Source of the DNA: Conus ventricosus
Taxonomy: Eukaryota; Mollusca; Gastropoda; Neogastropoda; Conidae
Assembly (NCBI GenBank): GCA_018398815.1
Contig: CM031626.1
Location: 35,558,482-35,622,481, forward strand
Length of the DNA: 64,000 nucleotides
Direction: 5' to 3'
The position numbers and the translations under genes are program-made. The first letter of the stretch is position 1. Each line of letters begins with the position of its first letter. Below the pieces are notes generated by a model, which was not told the DNA's origin, ran no database searches, and saw only the letters and a list, made by a program, of their open reading frames with translations. Shown here one piece after another: positions 1 to 11,714 of the stretch.

Positions 1-746
1 ATATGTTTTGCTCTTTTTGGATAATCGCTCTCTGGGTTTATAGATATTTCTGTTTCATTCACACCTTCCATGGTTGTACATTTCATGAAATATTTTGCAA
101 GCGATAGATTCCTATATTCATTTAACGGTAAAACGTCTATTTCTCTGTATGTCCCCAAAGTGGAGGCATATACCGGAACTCTTAAGCATAATTTGAAGGC
201 TTTGCTATCTCCACTTTGTAGTTTTTGTAACAAATATTTAGGTGCGCTAAAGAAAGCCTCTTGGGCGTATGATAATTTAGAACGAATTAATGCCAAAGCC
301 AAGAGCTTTAATGTTTTTCCATCTTGGCACCAGCTTTGCGTGCTCAAAATTTTCAGAAAATTTAAAGTTTTTCTTGCCTTATTTAAAAGGTAATCAATAT
401 GGATATTCCATGTAATTTTCGATGTGAAGTGGACACTTATGAATTTAATTAAGTGTACGTATGCAAGTGTTATCCCATCCAGCTTAAAAGATGGTAAATC
501 AGAGGGATAATCCCCATTGTTGAATAAAACCATATGAGTCTTTTCATGGGAAAGCTTTAGACCAGTTATAAACAAGTATTTGCTAAGGTTATCAAGCTCT
601 GTCTGATAAAGTTTTCTGTGGTAGTTTATTGCTCTTTTGGGTGTGTTTTTTCTCATACAAGTATTTATCCACATACACAGATCATCGGCATATTGTACAA
701 CTGTAGCATTTTTAGTTATATGTTTTGGAAGATCATACAGCAAAAT
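1..746 (-). pseudogene. Non-LTR retrotransposon reverse transcriptase, C-terminal fragment
   Basis: Read on the minus strand from 746 down to the window edge, one frame stays open for about 245 codons. It begins with FNILLYDLP, continues to the RT catalytic motif VVQYADDL (about 678-705), then a thumb-like stretch (GLKLSHEKTHMVLF) and a connection region up to position 1, where it leaves the window. LFNxxxxDLP followed about 10 residues later by YADD is the usual order of RT motifs 4 and 5 in LINEs. The upstream part of the RT is missing: the frame stops exactly where a (CA)n tract (plus strand (TG)n) starts at 753. The piece is part of a LINE, probably of the same broad clade as LINE A. The exact clade is not determinable by eye. 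Confidence 0.8.
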
Positions 747-751
747 ATTAA

Positions 752-976
<225 letters not shown>

Positions 977-1298
977 ACTGTCATGAAAGCGCCAGTGACA
1001 ACAGAGCAGCAACAGACAGAGCACAGAGTGACAGTGGAAGGTGACACAGCCAAAAGCTCCCTGCAGAACAAGATCACATCCTACCACGACTGCCAGTTTG
1101 GATTGTCACAGAACAGGCACGTCATTTGTCTTGTGATTAGCGTATTCACCCTCAAGCGAGAAACATAAGTTACTAGCTGTCTTACCCGTCCATCACCCAC
1201 TCACCCATTCACCACTCTGCAGGTGTTATTGTAGTCCTCCCAGCCTTCGATTCGCTTACCCACCGTTTAACTCCCTCTCTTAGATTCTACTAATCTGC

Positions 1299-1512
<214 letters not shown>

Positions 1513-1735
1513 AGCAGCAGCATCAACTTTGAGTAACTGTCCCTTCCTTGCGTACAGTCTCAATGAAATCCTGAAGTATGTACTGGCTGAATGGCTGAAG
1601 GGTTCATTAATCGCCATATATGGAACTACCGTAATAACTATACACACGGCTGTTTGTTGGACACATCGGCTATAGTTGATTGCTGAAGCAAGTTTTACCA
1701 TATCACCATAGCAACAACAACAACAGCAACAACAA

Positions 1736-1895
1736 CCTGCTCACTTAATCACAGCGATTTACTCCCTTCTAATTAAGTTCCTGCTCACTTAATCACAGCG
1801 ATTTAATCCCTTCTAATTAAGTTCCTGCTCATTAATCACAGTGATTTAACCCCTTCAAATTTAAGTTCCCTGCTATTTAAATCACAGCGTTTAAA
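1736..1895. repeat. 44-bp tandem repeat, about 3.5 copies
   Basis: Each unit starts CCTGCTCACTTAATCACAGC and ends in CTTCTAATTAAGTT. Later copies carry small indels. No coding content. Confidence 0.85.
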
Positions 1896-2264
1896 ATATT
1901 CTGTGGCCGCGGTAGGTGATGTTTTTTTCGTGTTTCATGCATCGGGGTTTATTGGTTTGAAATGAGATTGTAAGAAACTAAATTTTTGGGCCTCTAACGA
2001 TTTTTGTTTTAAATTGCAGTGAAGAAAGGGGAAAAAAAAAATACATAATTTTATCAAAAACGTATTTAATTTTTGCATTGATGGAAACAATGAGCTGAAA
2101 GGGACCCCTAAAATTCTAAAATAAAGGTCAGTTAATTTTTTTTTTTTTAACATTCAATTTTGTGTGCGTATGTTTTCCAAACACCCTGCCCTGTCTGCCC
2201 TTAAGGCGGGACATTTCCCCGTTGTTCTTCTGATGCTTTGCAGCGTCGTGCTTTGTTGGACCCC

Positions 2265-2815
2265 TGCTGCTGTCGTTAAAAAGCTGTAGGCTCGTTGATA
2301 CAGAAATTTCCGTGTAGGCTTGATTGAAAAGAATTTCCCGATGTGGTCTGATTGTAAAGAATTTCCCGGTGCTTCGTTCCAAAAAGTGTAGGCTTGATTG
2401 ATACAGCACTTCCGTGTAGGCTCTGATTGTTGAAATTTTCCGGGGTAGGCTATATTGATACGCCATTCGATGTAGGTTTTGTTTGATGCGCCATTCCGAT
2501 GCTGCTGTCGTCTCCAGAAAGGTAAGCTCTGTTGATAAGCCATTCGGTGTGGCTCTGATTGTACAGCACATTCCGAGTGGGCTTATTGTGCAGAAATTTC
2601 CCGATGCTGCGTGTTCCAAAAAGTGTGGGCTTGATTGATACAGACACCCGGTGGGTCTGATTGTTTCAGCACTTTCCGTGTGGGCTGATTGATGAAATTT
2701 CCCGGTGTAGGTTGATTGAAAAGACTTTCCCGATGTGGCTCTGTTTGAACAGAATTCCGTGTGCTGTCGTCTCCAAAAAGCGGGGGTCTGATTGTACAGC
2801 CATTCCGATGTTGAT
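2265..2815. repeat. Degenerate tandem repeat (TTGAT/TTCCCG motifs)
   Basis: The segments GTGTAGGCTTGATTGA, AATTTCCCGATG and CCAAAAAGTGT recur with irregular spacing, so this is a decayed tandem array. Reading frames on either strand only reproduce the repeat. Confidence 0.7.
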
Positions 2816-3339
2816 TGTTTGTCTTGGGGTTTTTAAACCCTCGAAGATAGGGAAAAGAATCACGGTCTCGGCATTAAGAATCGACCTTCTCTTGCTGTCT
2901 TCGACGGTAATGGTATGGTCGGTCTTTATTGTGGGAAGTCGAGAGAGCTTTGGCTTTTTTTGTACAAACAATTTGCTTTTTTTCAACCCAAAAGATGAGA
3001 GAATTATTTCTAACCTATAGTCTGTCAAAAACATAAAGACAGTGATTGTGAATTAATGTAATGTTGGAAATACTGGAATTTAAATGAATTGGGGTCGGGA
3101 AAACGTAAATGATCCAATCTTTTTCCCTTTCCTTTGCATGTGTAGTAATGAGTTCTTTTTTCCAATATAAATAAATCTTTTTATATTTTCATCAGCGTGA
3201 GTTTTTTGGTCAGAATCTAAGCATACAGAGAAAGGAAGGAGCATGGTGTGCCAAATATACAGCAGTAATGTCTCCAAAATAGAGAAAAAGCATAACATCG
3301 GCAAGTGGTCACCCTTTAAATGATGAGATTTCATTGAAA

Positions 3340-4052
3340 TTACAGAACATAGCAGGATATATCAACGGCTGATTTGTTGGGTGCATAATTCATTGAAATA
3401 AGAACCATTAGCAGGATATATCAACGGTGATTTTTTGGGGGCCCGAATTCATTGAAATTACAGAAAACCCTTAGCAGGATATATCAACGAGTGATTTGTT
3501 GGGTGCAGAATTCATTTGAAATTACAGAACATTAGCAGGATATATCAACGGCTGATTTGTTGGGGTGCAGAATTCATTGAAATTACAGAACCATTAGCAG
3601 GATATATCACGGTGATTTGTTGGGGGCAGAAATTTATTGAAATTACAGACCATTAGCGGATATATCAACGGTTTATTTTTTGGGTGCAGAATTCATTGAA
3701 ATTACAGAAAACCCTTAGCAGGATATATCAATGGGCTGATTTGTTGGGTGCAGAATTTTATTGAAGTGACAGAAACATTGCCGGATATATCAACGGTGAT
3801 TTGTTGGGTGCAGAATTCATTGAAATGACAGAACCATTGCCAGGTTTTTCAACGGCTGATTTGTTGGGTGGGAGAATTCATTGAAAAATTTCAGAACCAT
3901 TAGCAAGGATTTAAGGCTGTTGATGGGTGCAGAATTCATTGAAATTACAGAACCATTAGGGGATATCAAGGCTGATTTGTTGGGTGCAGAATTCATTGAA
4001 ATTACAGAACCATTGCCCGGATATATCAACGGCTGATTTGTTGGGTGCAGCG
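3340..4052. repeat. About 60-bp tandem repeat, about 12 copies
   Basis: The unit contains GCAGGATATATCAACGGCTG, ATTTGTTGGGTGCAG and AATTCATTGAAATTACAG. Copies differ mainly by one- or two-base length changes in homopolymers, which fits uncorrected sequencing indels as well as real divergence. Confidence 0.85.
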
Positions 4053-4140
4053 TGGGTCTCGGTGACATGCTTTCAGGGTATTCAGATGTAGGCTATTTCT
4101 CCAACAACACAACTCATGTTATGTTTTTCTAACATTCATC

Positions 4141-4389
4141 ATTGCTTATTGTCGTGCAAAAAATGGGAAAGTGTAACTCACCAAACTGTTATTACTGTCT
4201 CGATACCCTTGATGTGTTAGAACATTTCTTCTATGATTGCCCCCCTCGTAAATACATGATGGAAGTATGTGAAATTGAGAGTCAATGATTTTGTACACAA
4301 ATCTGTCACATTATCTAGGGAAATAACTCTTCTTCTTGGATGCTATGATGTTCAGACCGTAAAGGAAGAGTGTCACCTTATCAATTAGG
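4141..4389 (+). pseudogene. Non-LTR retrotransposon C-terminal zinc-knuckle fragment
   Basis: Two short frames joined by a single frameshift near 4280 read as the end of a LINE ORF2. The first contains CNSPNCYYCLDTLDVLEHFF, a Cys-rich motif with a following His and Cys that resembles the zinc-knuckle near the C-terminus of many LINE RT proteins (compare CPFCPNVVESELHSILVCPQ in LINE A at about 25470). The second reads VNDFVHKSVTLSREITLLLG and stops at a TAG where the 27-bp array begins. No RT core lies upstream, only satellite DNA, so this is a relic. Confidence 0.65.
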
Positions 4390-4390
4390 T

Positions 4391-4930
4391 ATTGTTAGTG
4401 GGGAAATGTGTACCAGTATTGTTAGTGGGGAAATGTGTATCAGTATTGTTAGTGGGGAAATGTGTATCAGTATTGTTAGTGGGGAAATGTGTATCAGTAT
4501 TGTTAGTGGGGAAATGTGTATCAGTATTGTTAGTGGGGAAATGTGTATCAGTATTGTTAGTGGGGAAATGTGTATCGGTATTGTTAGTGGGGAAATGTGT
4601 ATCAGTATTGTTAGTGGGGAAATGTGTATCAGTATTGTTAGTGGGGAAATGTGTATCGGTATTGTTAGTGGGGAAATGTGTATCGGTATTGTTAGTGGGG
4701 AAATGTGTATCGGTATTGTTAGTGGGGAAATGTGTATCGGTATTGTTAGTGGGGAAATGTGTATCAGTATTGTTAGTGGGGAAATGTGTATCAGTATTGT
4801 TAGTGGGGAAATGTGTATCAGTATTGTTAGTGGGGAAATGTGTATCAGTATTGTTAGTGGGGAAATGTGTATCAGTATTGTTAGTGGGGAAATGTGTATC
4901 AGTATTGTTAGTGGGGAAATGTGTATCAGT
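4391..4930. repeat. 27-bp minisatellite, 20 copies
   Basis: Twenty consecutive units of a 27-bp motif (ATTGTTAGTGGGGAAATGTG plus TATCAGT). The main variants are A/G at one site (TATCAGT or TATCGGT). The unit is a multiple of three and lacks stop codons in several frames, so long ORFs appear on both strands. There is no independent sign that any is translated. Confidence 0.97.
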
Positions 4931-5049
4931 AAACTGAAAACAACAACAACAACAAAACGAAACCAATCACTCCCTTGAAAATCATATTTGAACAAGAGGC
5001 AAGCCTTAGAAAAATCACACACGCGCACGAGCGCAAATGCGCGCGCGCA

Positions 5050-5085
5050 CACACACATGCCCGAGCACGCGCGCGCACGCACACA

Positions 5086-5156
<71 letters not shown>

Positions 5157-5158
5157 CG

Positions 5159-5209
<51 letters not shown>

Positions 5210-5234
5210 AACACACACACACACACACACACAC
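5050..5234. repeat. (CA)n microsatellite
   Basis: Long (CA)n with CG-rich flanks (GCGCGC) and a single GACGA interruption near 5155. A further CA-rich stretch lies at about 5395-5440. Confidence 0.97.
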
Positions 5235-5239
5235 AGTAA

Positions 5240-7240
5240 TTTTTCTTTCGTATGTGTTTATTGACATTTCGCCATAAATTAAAGCTCCGTTATGTTAACA
5301 CAGAAAGATAAAACAAGAACGGACAGAAAGAAACCGAACGTCACAAACATACCCGAATAACAACGTCAGCGCACCACACACAAGCACAAGGAAACGCACA
5401 CAGGTGCACACACGCACGCACACGCACGCACGCACACACATTCCCTCATTTCATTTCAATGCAACAACTGTGGACTGAAACTGAATTAGGCAGAAAAATG
5501 GTACTCCTCGCACGGACAGATTACGCACACATAGTGACATGAACCTCAAAGGACATGAATCTCATTGGGGAGTATCCCAAACATGATGCGAAAACCAGTT
5601 GTGAAACACACTAGCGACAAGTTCCACTGAAGCTTTGTCTATACGACATGAGGTTTCGTAACAAGGTCACGTAGTTTTACCACTTAGCTACAATAAATAC
5701 TATGAGATTTTTAAAAAAAATTTTAAAAAGGGGGGTTGTGGGGGGGGGGGGGGGGGGGGATTCCCCAGTCAGGTGTAATTTGATTATTGAACATTGTTAA
5801 CAGTCACCACAACTCAGTTTTTCTGCTTGCAATTTTTTTTTTTAATTTGCTGCATTGGTACAAGATCTATAAGGATTGAATTCACTTTTAATCCATCGTC
5901 TTTCTTCAACACCCAACAGAATGTGTCTTTTCTTACAATCAGCATTGTGCTTAACATGGTCATGATCCTTTATTCTCCCCTCCCTCCCCTGCAAACATGT
6001 TAACATTCTTATAAACAAACACACAGACATATACCATACATGCATAAACACATGCAGATGTTACACCATTCATACATATTAAAATCCTTTTAATATAGCA
6101 TTGCTCAACTTTGTACATTCCCCATGACTACAGGGTTCATTATCATCTGTGTAGCTTGAACATTGTGCCCACAGGGGTTTCGTCATCATAGATGCCTGCT
6201 GGGAAGGTATGGGGTGGGGAGGGAGGGACAGACATGTAGTATGGCCACTGCCAAAAACTAGGAGTGCGCAGGAAGGTCAAAAGGGATGACACATTGAATG
6301 AAGAGGAAACATTCTCCTGCGTGGCCTCATGTGATAGTAAAGAGCATTTTGTATACATGGAAAAAGATGTGGTAGGGGTCTGTGGTGATAGCTTAATAGA
6401 GGCGGGAAATTACCGGAATGCGTGTGATTGATAGGGGCACGGACGGAGGGATAAAATTCAGTTGAATGAGGAACAGGAGATGGCTGGTTATCAGGAAAAG
6501 GGGTGCATGGAAATGGGCGATCATACAAGGGAGATTGGAAAGCAGAGTGGCTCAGATTGTTGGTGGGGCACCTGGGGGGGGGGGGGGGGGGTCTCTCTAT
6601 TGTGTAGTTATGGGGAAGGGGCCTTGTTACCACTTGTGGGTTTTCATTACACTGCCTTCAGCAGGCGGCCCTCTCCTTTTCCCGGCTTCACGCTCGATGT
6701 GCTGAGCGAACAAGCCTTCTGCAATGCGGGCTGTTCCTTTCATGGACGGGTGGGCAGCATCCCTGTGTAAAGCCATTGTGGGTACTCTGCTACATGTGGT
6801 GAAAATATTTCAATGGTCAGTGTACTTCACTCTCCTGTTTTGACGAAGCATTCTGCTGGTGGTGAACCCTCCCAGCCATAATACCAGATGCTTGTAACAA
6901 CGCCTTTGGGAGAACTTAATAATCAACTCTGAGAGAGAAGCTGTGACCATCTTTCAGTACTGATACCGCCCTTTGCTGATGTTGATTGCTGTCTGCAGCA
7001 GTCTATGCCTGCAGGAAACACATGTCGGGTAGTCCGGGCATTTGGTAACTCAACCACTCTGCCAGATGTGAAAGTGTTGACTATTGACACAGATTGTTCG
7101 GTGTTTGATATGAGGAGGGAAGGAGCGGGAGAGGTCCACGTCTTTGATGACAGTTTTCTAACATGTATCTGTTGGCTAGAGTAAGTTTTCTCTTTAGAAT
7201 GGGAGGGGTGGGGGACTCAAACTTGCCAAATGTGCTGATT
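5240..7240. other. No recognisable gene; low-complexity islands
   Basis: No conserved coding motif was seen on either strand. The stretch contains an A-rich then G-homopolymer island (about 5708-5760) and another poly-G run near 6572-6591. Open frames of 60-120 codons are proline-, serine- or glycine-rich, without recognisable domains. Confidence 0.6.
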
Positions 7241-7260
7241 GTGGCGTTGTGTCTGTGCTG

Positions 7261-7740
7261 ATTGTAGCATTGTGTCTGTTAGTTGTTCCCACTGATAAGG
7301 AGTGCTCAGGTACTGTGCTGATTGTAGCATTGTGTCTGTTAGTTGTTCCTACTGATAAGGAGTGCTCAGGTACTCTGCTGATTGTAGCATTGTGTCTGTT
7401 AGTTGTTCCTACTGATAAGGAGTGCTCAGGTACTCTGCTGATTGCAGCATTGTATCTGTTAGTTGTTCCTACTGATAAGGAGTGCTCAGGTACTCTGCTG
7501 ATTGTAGCATTGTGTCTGTTAGTTGTTCCTACTAATAAGGAGTTCTCAGGTACTCTGCTGATTGTAGCATTGTGTCTGTTAGTTGTTCCTACTGATAAGG
7601 AGTGCTCAGGTACTCTGCTGATTGTAGCATTGTGTCTGTTAGTTGTTCCTACTGATAAGGAGTGCTCAGGTACTGTGGTGATTGTAGCATTGTGTCTGTT
7701 AGTTGTTCCTACTGATAAAGAGTTCTCAGGTACTTTGGGG
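7261..7740. repeat. 60-bp minisatellite, 8 copies
   Basis: Eight exact-length 60-bp units beginning ATTGTAGCATTGTGTCTGTT. Two or three substitutions separate some copies. The unit is divisible by three and gives a repeating 20-residue plus-strand frame (LIVALCLLVVPTDKECSGTL). A partial unit precedes it at about 7230-7260. Confidence 0.97.
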
Positions 7741-8540
7741 TGAAGGATAGAAGAGGAAGAGGCTGTAACAGTGGGAAAGGGGAGGGGGTGGGTGGGTGAG
7801 AGATGATTGGTGGGATAGGGGTTGCAGATGTGGTAGAAAATGAGGGATTGAATAGGATAGAGCTTGATGGAGAGAGGAGTGGAAGAATTGGTGGGGTGGG
7901 GATGGCGTGTAGGGGCATGCCAGTGTGGCAGGATGGGGGATGGGGGCGAGATGTGTGGGGTATGTGTGTTGTGGGGTGAGGGTTGGGGTTAGGGGAGGAG
8001 AAGGAGGGGGTATATAGGGGTGTGGGGGAGGGGGCTGGTGGAAAAGGATTTCATAGGGAGGCTGTTAGCAGAAACCTAACAGACCTAACACATGTAGCAA
8101 ACGTTTGCATTATGCCGCACTACCAGGGAAAAAGTGTTACACAATACTGTTGTGACATCAATTTGCTTTGATGTTATTTGTTCTTTTCTGTTCTTCTTTC
8201 GTCACTTTGACGTGTTTCCCTTGGGCCAAGGAGGTCTAAATTGCCCAGTTTTCTAAAGTGTAGCAAATTCGTTGAGATAAGAAAACAATTGGTGTTCTGT
8301 GTAGGGTTTTTGGTATATATCAATAAATCGATGTGTTACATTGTGGATATGGGTGGATTAATTAGGAATTTTGACTCGAAGTTTATTAAGAAAAATGAAA
8401 AAAATGCCCTTTTTCTGGTATCTTCAGGATAGGATGTTATACATCAGTTCAATCAAAATGTTTATTTTATACGCTGACAAGCATTCAATAAACACCCCAG
8501 CCCACTTTAAAAGGGGAATGGGGGTTCTTGGATTTGCCTA
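7741..8540. other. G-rich unannotated stretch
   Basis: 7741-8070 is G-rich on the plus strand (GGTGGG, GGGGATGGGG). The rest is AT-rich. No coding motifs were found. Confidence 0.6.
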
Positions 8541-8546
8541 GTTTGA

Positions 8547-8548
<2 letters not shown>

Positions 8549-8624
<76 letters not shown>
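8549..8624. repeat. (TG)n microsatellite
   Basis: Uninterrupted (TG)n of about 75 bp next to the decayed 3' end of the zinc-finger family gene. Confidence 0.97.
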
Positions 8625-8635
8625 ACTAATGTCTT

Positions 8636-9433
8636 TGGTGTTTATGGGTCTATTTTGATGAATTTTTGTGGTCCATCCAAAGAACAGACTGCAGGAGCAA
8701 CCTTCTTTGGTGCATGATATTCTGGACTGGGTTGAGCAGTAAACTGCAGAGTGCGTTTTCTTTTTTCCCACCACCCTTACCAACCTGATTTCAATCATCC
8801 ACAGCTTTGGTAAGAGAACTACTTATTTCAGTGACAGCATCATCATTTATAATTCTCTGCACCATTATGCCATTGGTGTTGTGTGTTGTTCCTTTTCCAG
8901 TCAAGGTTCCTTCCCCAAAGTCACTATCCCAAGTAAATGTCTTTTTCAGGAAACCTTGTGGAACAGAACTTTTTTGTCAGGTGCAGCTCAGCAAGAACAG
9001 TGTCATGCTGGAGCACTGTGGAATGACTCATGCAGTGACCAAGGCCATTGAGAAGGCTGATGACTGTCGATGAAGCAGTTAGGTGCCGAATGGTCATGCC
9101 CAATGCATAATGTTTTGGCAGGAAAAGCCTTCCTTTATGCGACCAATTCAAAATATCCTGACAGATACTCAGAAGCTTCCGCCTTGCGTCATCTGACACA
9201 GCAACATATTCATCATGCACATACTCTGATGTAGCACCAACAATCCATGCAAGGGCGTTGTACAGCTGAAGTGGTACAATTTCTTGTGCTGTGGCAGAGG
9301 TCATGTCCTTTGCTTCAGGTGGCCAGACTTTGTGCGTAGAACGTGGACTGGCTTGCTCCACGTGATGCCTGAGCTGCATACTGGTGTGGCTTGCTCCACG
9401 TGATGCCCAGGCATCACGTGGAGCAAGCCACAC
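8636..9433 (-). pseudogene. Uncharacterised zinc-finger family, C-terminal half (copy 1)
   Basis: Minus-strand frames read, in order, LYNALAWIVGATSEYV, LLSICQDILNWS, LPKHYALGMTIRHLTAS, LLNGLGHCMSHSTVL, then after a frameshift near 8930 WDSDFGEGTLTGKGTTHNTN and finally a third frame with RKRTLQFTAQPSPEY. The same order of blocks (LC-QDL / MPRHF / ITGSAEVV / RLGHSASYS / WDNFDLGEETPSG) occurs in copy 2 at 50.6-51.0 kb, so the two are homologous. I recall proteins with these blocks as multi-copy and unnamed in molluscs and cnidarians, and do not know a function. The invariant-looking acidic WD and GxGTTH motifs might be catalytic, but that is speculation. At least two frameshifts are present. With 13962-14592 and 15609-15833 it probably forms one gene, later split by transposons. 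Confidence 0.6.
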
Positions 9434-9499
9434 CAGTATGCAGCTCAGGCATCACGTGGAGCAAGCCACACCAGTATGCAGCTCAGGCATCACGTGGAG
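9348..9499. repeat. Palindrome of 38-bp CACGTG-containing units
   Basis: A 38-bp unit (AGGCATCACGTGGAGCAAGC plus CACACCAGTATGCAGCTC) is present about 2.4 times in direct orientation (about 9408-9499) and about 1.6 times inverted (about 9348-9407), with the centre near 9408. Each unit carries the E-box hexamer CACGTG. The MULE terminal repeat begins directly after it. Confidence 0.9.
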
Positions 9500-9692
9500 G
9501 GTACCCGGACCTTTCGACGGCGGACGTTTCGCCGACAGTCGTTTCGGAGCCGGACGTTTTGGCGACCGGACCTTTAGCCGACGGACCTTTAGCCGAGGGA
9601 CGTTTCGTCGACGAACATTTCGGCGCGGGACCTTTAGCCGACGGACGTTTCGTCGACGAACATTTCGTCGGCGCGGGACCTTTAGCCGACGT
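9500..9692 (+). repeat. MULE left terminal inverted repeat, modular
   Basis: About 190 bp of 12-15-bp modules alternating GGACGTTTCG(T/C)CGACG and GGACCTTTAGCCGACG. Arginine/threonine-rich ORFs here are by-products of the repeat. Confidence 0.85.
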
Positions 9693-9921
9693 CAAGTGTG
9701 CGACGCCCCTTTACAAAATTCTTAGCTCACACATTTCTCTCGCCATTGTATCAATGTATCAGTGAACTCTCTCTCACTTTCCCTCCTCATGTGAACCGTT
9801 CAAACCGTGTAACCAGTTCTCACGTTAACCTTCCACCTGGACAATATTTCTGTTTGTCATCTGTCTCACGTTCCCTCGAGATAGTGCTTCCTTCATTCAT
9901 GTGCAAGATTCTGAGAAGTAA

Positions 9922-9927
9922 GTAAAC

Positions 9928-9984
<57 letters not shown>

Positions 9985-10014
9985 GATAGTGACATTAAAC
10001 GTTTACTTACCACT

Positions 10015-10068
<54 letters not shown>

Positions 10069-10092
10069 GTTTAAGTAAGTAAACGTTTAATG
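9922..10092. repeat. (GA)n/(CT)n hairpin with unique arms
   Basis: AAGTAAACGTT followed by (GA)n is mirrored by (CT)n followed by AACGTTTAAGTAAG. The spacer holds a further TTAAACGTTTACTTAC, giving a near-perfect inverted repeat of about 170 bp inside the MULE 5' region. Confidence 0.85.
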
Positions 10093-10319
10093 CTTTCAGC
10101 TCGTTGTACAGTTGTACCACAAAACCAAAAATACATAGATGAACACAAGTTTCTGATTTCGGCCTATTTTAGAAAAAAAAATAAAAAAATATCTTATTTA
10201 TTTGGTACACTTTTGTGGACCAGATTGGATCTGTAATTAAAAGGGCAGTTTTGACTGGAGCATATTAGTAACATCACGTTAAACTTTGGAACTTATCTAG
10301 TGCATCTGGTGCATTTCAG

Positions 10320-11653
10320 ATGGAATTTACTTTTACAAAGAGGAATAAGCGAAAGCTGTTGCACGAAGGCTACGCCTATGTCATGGACCGCACCAAAGCC
10401 GACGTCACAATTTTCTGGCGATGCGAGAAACGAGGAGAGTGCAAAGGAAGGTTAAAGGCAGTAAACGACGTTCTGGAAGGCCGTCCATCCACCCATTCCC
10501 ATCCGCCAAGTGCAGCCCGTTGCCTGGCTTTGAAAGCGGTTGGTGATATAAAACAGCGCGCAGAGCAGTCTGAAGAAGCCACAAGTTCGATAATCAACAA
10601 CTGCACAGCAGAATTTCCGCTCGCCGCCGCAGGTTCTCTTCCAAAAAAGGAGACTTTGGCAAGGATGATCCGAAGAAAACGGAAAGCTCCAGATAGCGAC
10701 ATCATCAGCGAGGAGCTGAAGCTTACAACGAGAGGAGAACAATTTTTAGCGTTTCAGACGGACGATATCGTTATTCTAACCACTCCATCCAATCTTGACG
10801 TTTTAGCACGTAACGCCCACTGGTTTTGTGATGGAACATTTGACAGCGCTCCGTTAGCAACACAACTTTACACCATCCATGTTCTTGTTGAGGATACTCA
10901 CACTCTGCCTCTTGTTTACTGTGTGACAAAAACAAAAACAGGGCCACGTATGACGCGATCTTTACTTACCTGAACGGCCAGAGAGATCTCAACCCAGAGA
11001 CCATCACAATAGATTTTGAACGAGCCGCATTAAACAGCATCAGTGAACACTTCCCAACCACAGCCGTCCACGGGTGCTTTTTTCACTTTGGCCAATGTCT
11101 TTGGAGAAACCTCCAGTCGCTTGGACTACAAGATTGGTACTTGGAGCCAGAGAACTCTCTTCTCGTCAAGACCATTCAGGCCTTGGCTTTCGTGCCTCCT
11201 GACGACGTCATCGAGGCGTTTCAACAGCTCATGGATTCGCTGGATGCCGACACTGACGAGACGCTTTCAGACTTCCTCGCCTACTTTGAAAGTACATGGC
11301 TGGGCATTGTGCAGCGAGGACGCCGTCGACGCCCGAAATTCGACGTCGCCATGTGGAACGTCTACAATCGTGTGGGAGACAACCTGCCCAGGACTAATAA
11401 CTCGGTCGAAGGCTGGCACCGTGCCTTTGATCAGCGAATGTCTGTCACGCACCCAACACTTGGCAGGCTTGTCAGCAAGTTACGCAAGGAGCAGGCAAGC
11501 ACCGAGCTTATGATAGAACAGCGTGCCATGGGCGTCAGGATGCGAAAAAACAAGCAGTACGAAGTAGTCAACACACGACTGCAAGCGCTTGTTGCAAGGT
11601 ACGCACAGGAGGATGTTTTAGTATTTCTCAAAGCTGTTGCGCATAATCTGTGA
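10320..11653 (+). pseudogene. MULE transposase with N-terminal FLYWCH zinc finger, one frameshift
   Basis: It catalyses cut-and-paste transposition of the surrounding element. Residues 1-65 form a FLYWCH-type finger (WRC at 33-35, CKGR at 41-44, HSH at 59-61), a DNA-binding module common in MULE proteins. The first catalytic Asp lies in WFCDGTFDSAP (residue 171, near 10830). The second lies in TIDFERAA (near 11010), followed by the CFFHFGQCLWRNL motif. The catalytic Glu is in TNNSVEGWHRAF (near 11410). The frame breaks near 10940, where one base appears to be missing between KTKTG and ATYDAIFTYLNG; the second frame then runs to the stop at 11653. The ATG at 10320 begins the finger and is the natural start. 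All catalytic residues are present despite the break. Confidence 0.85.
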
Positions 11654-11714
11654 CACAATCAAAGTGAACAGAAGTGTTGTAAGTGTGGTATATACTTTTG
11701 CCCATGCATAATGC

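Noticed and set aside
4391..4930. CRISPR-like array of 27-bp repeats
   Set aside because: Units are contiguous without spacers and the surrounding DNA is eukaryotic; it is a minisatellite.
8807..9073. Plus-strand ORF starting with a hydrophobic segment (secreted protein)
   Set aside because: It lies antisense to the zinc-finger family blocks, which have homology to the copy at 50.8 kb; the plus frame has none.
9384..9765. Arg/Thr-rich ORFs (RTFSRGTFRRRTF pattern) as a basic protein
   Set aside because: They are readings of the MULE terminal repeat modules; frames change with each module and nothing else supports translation.
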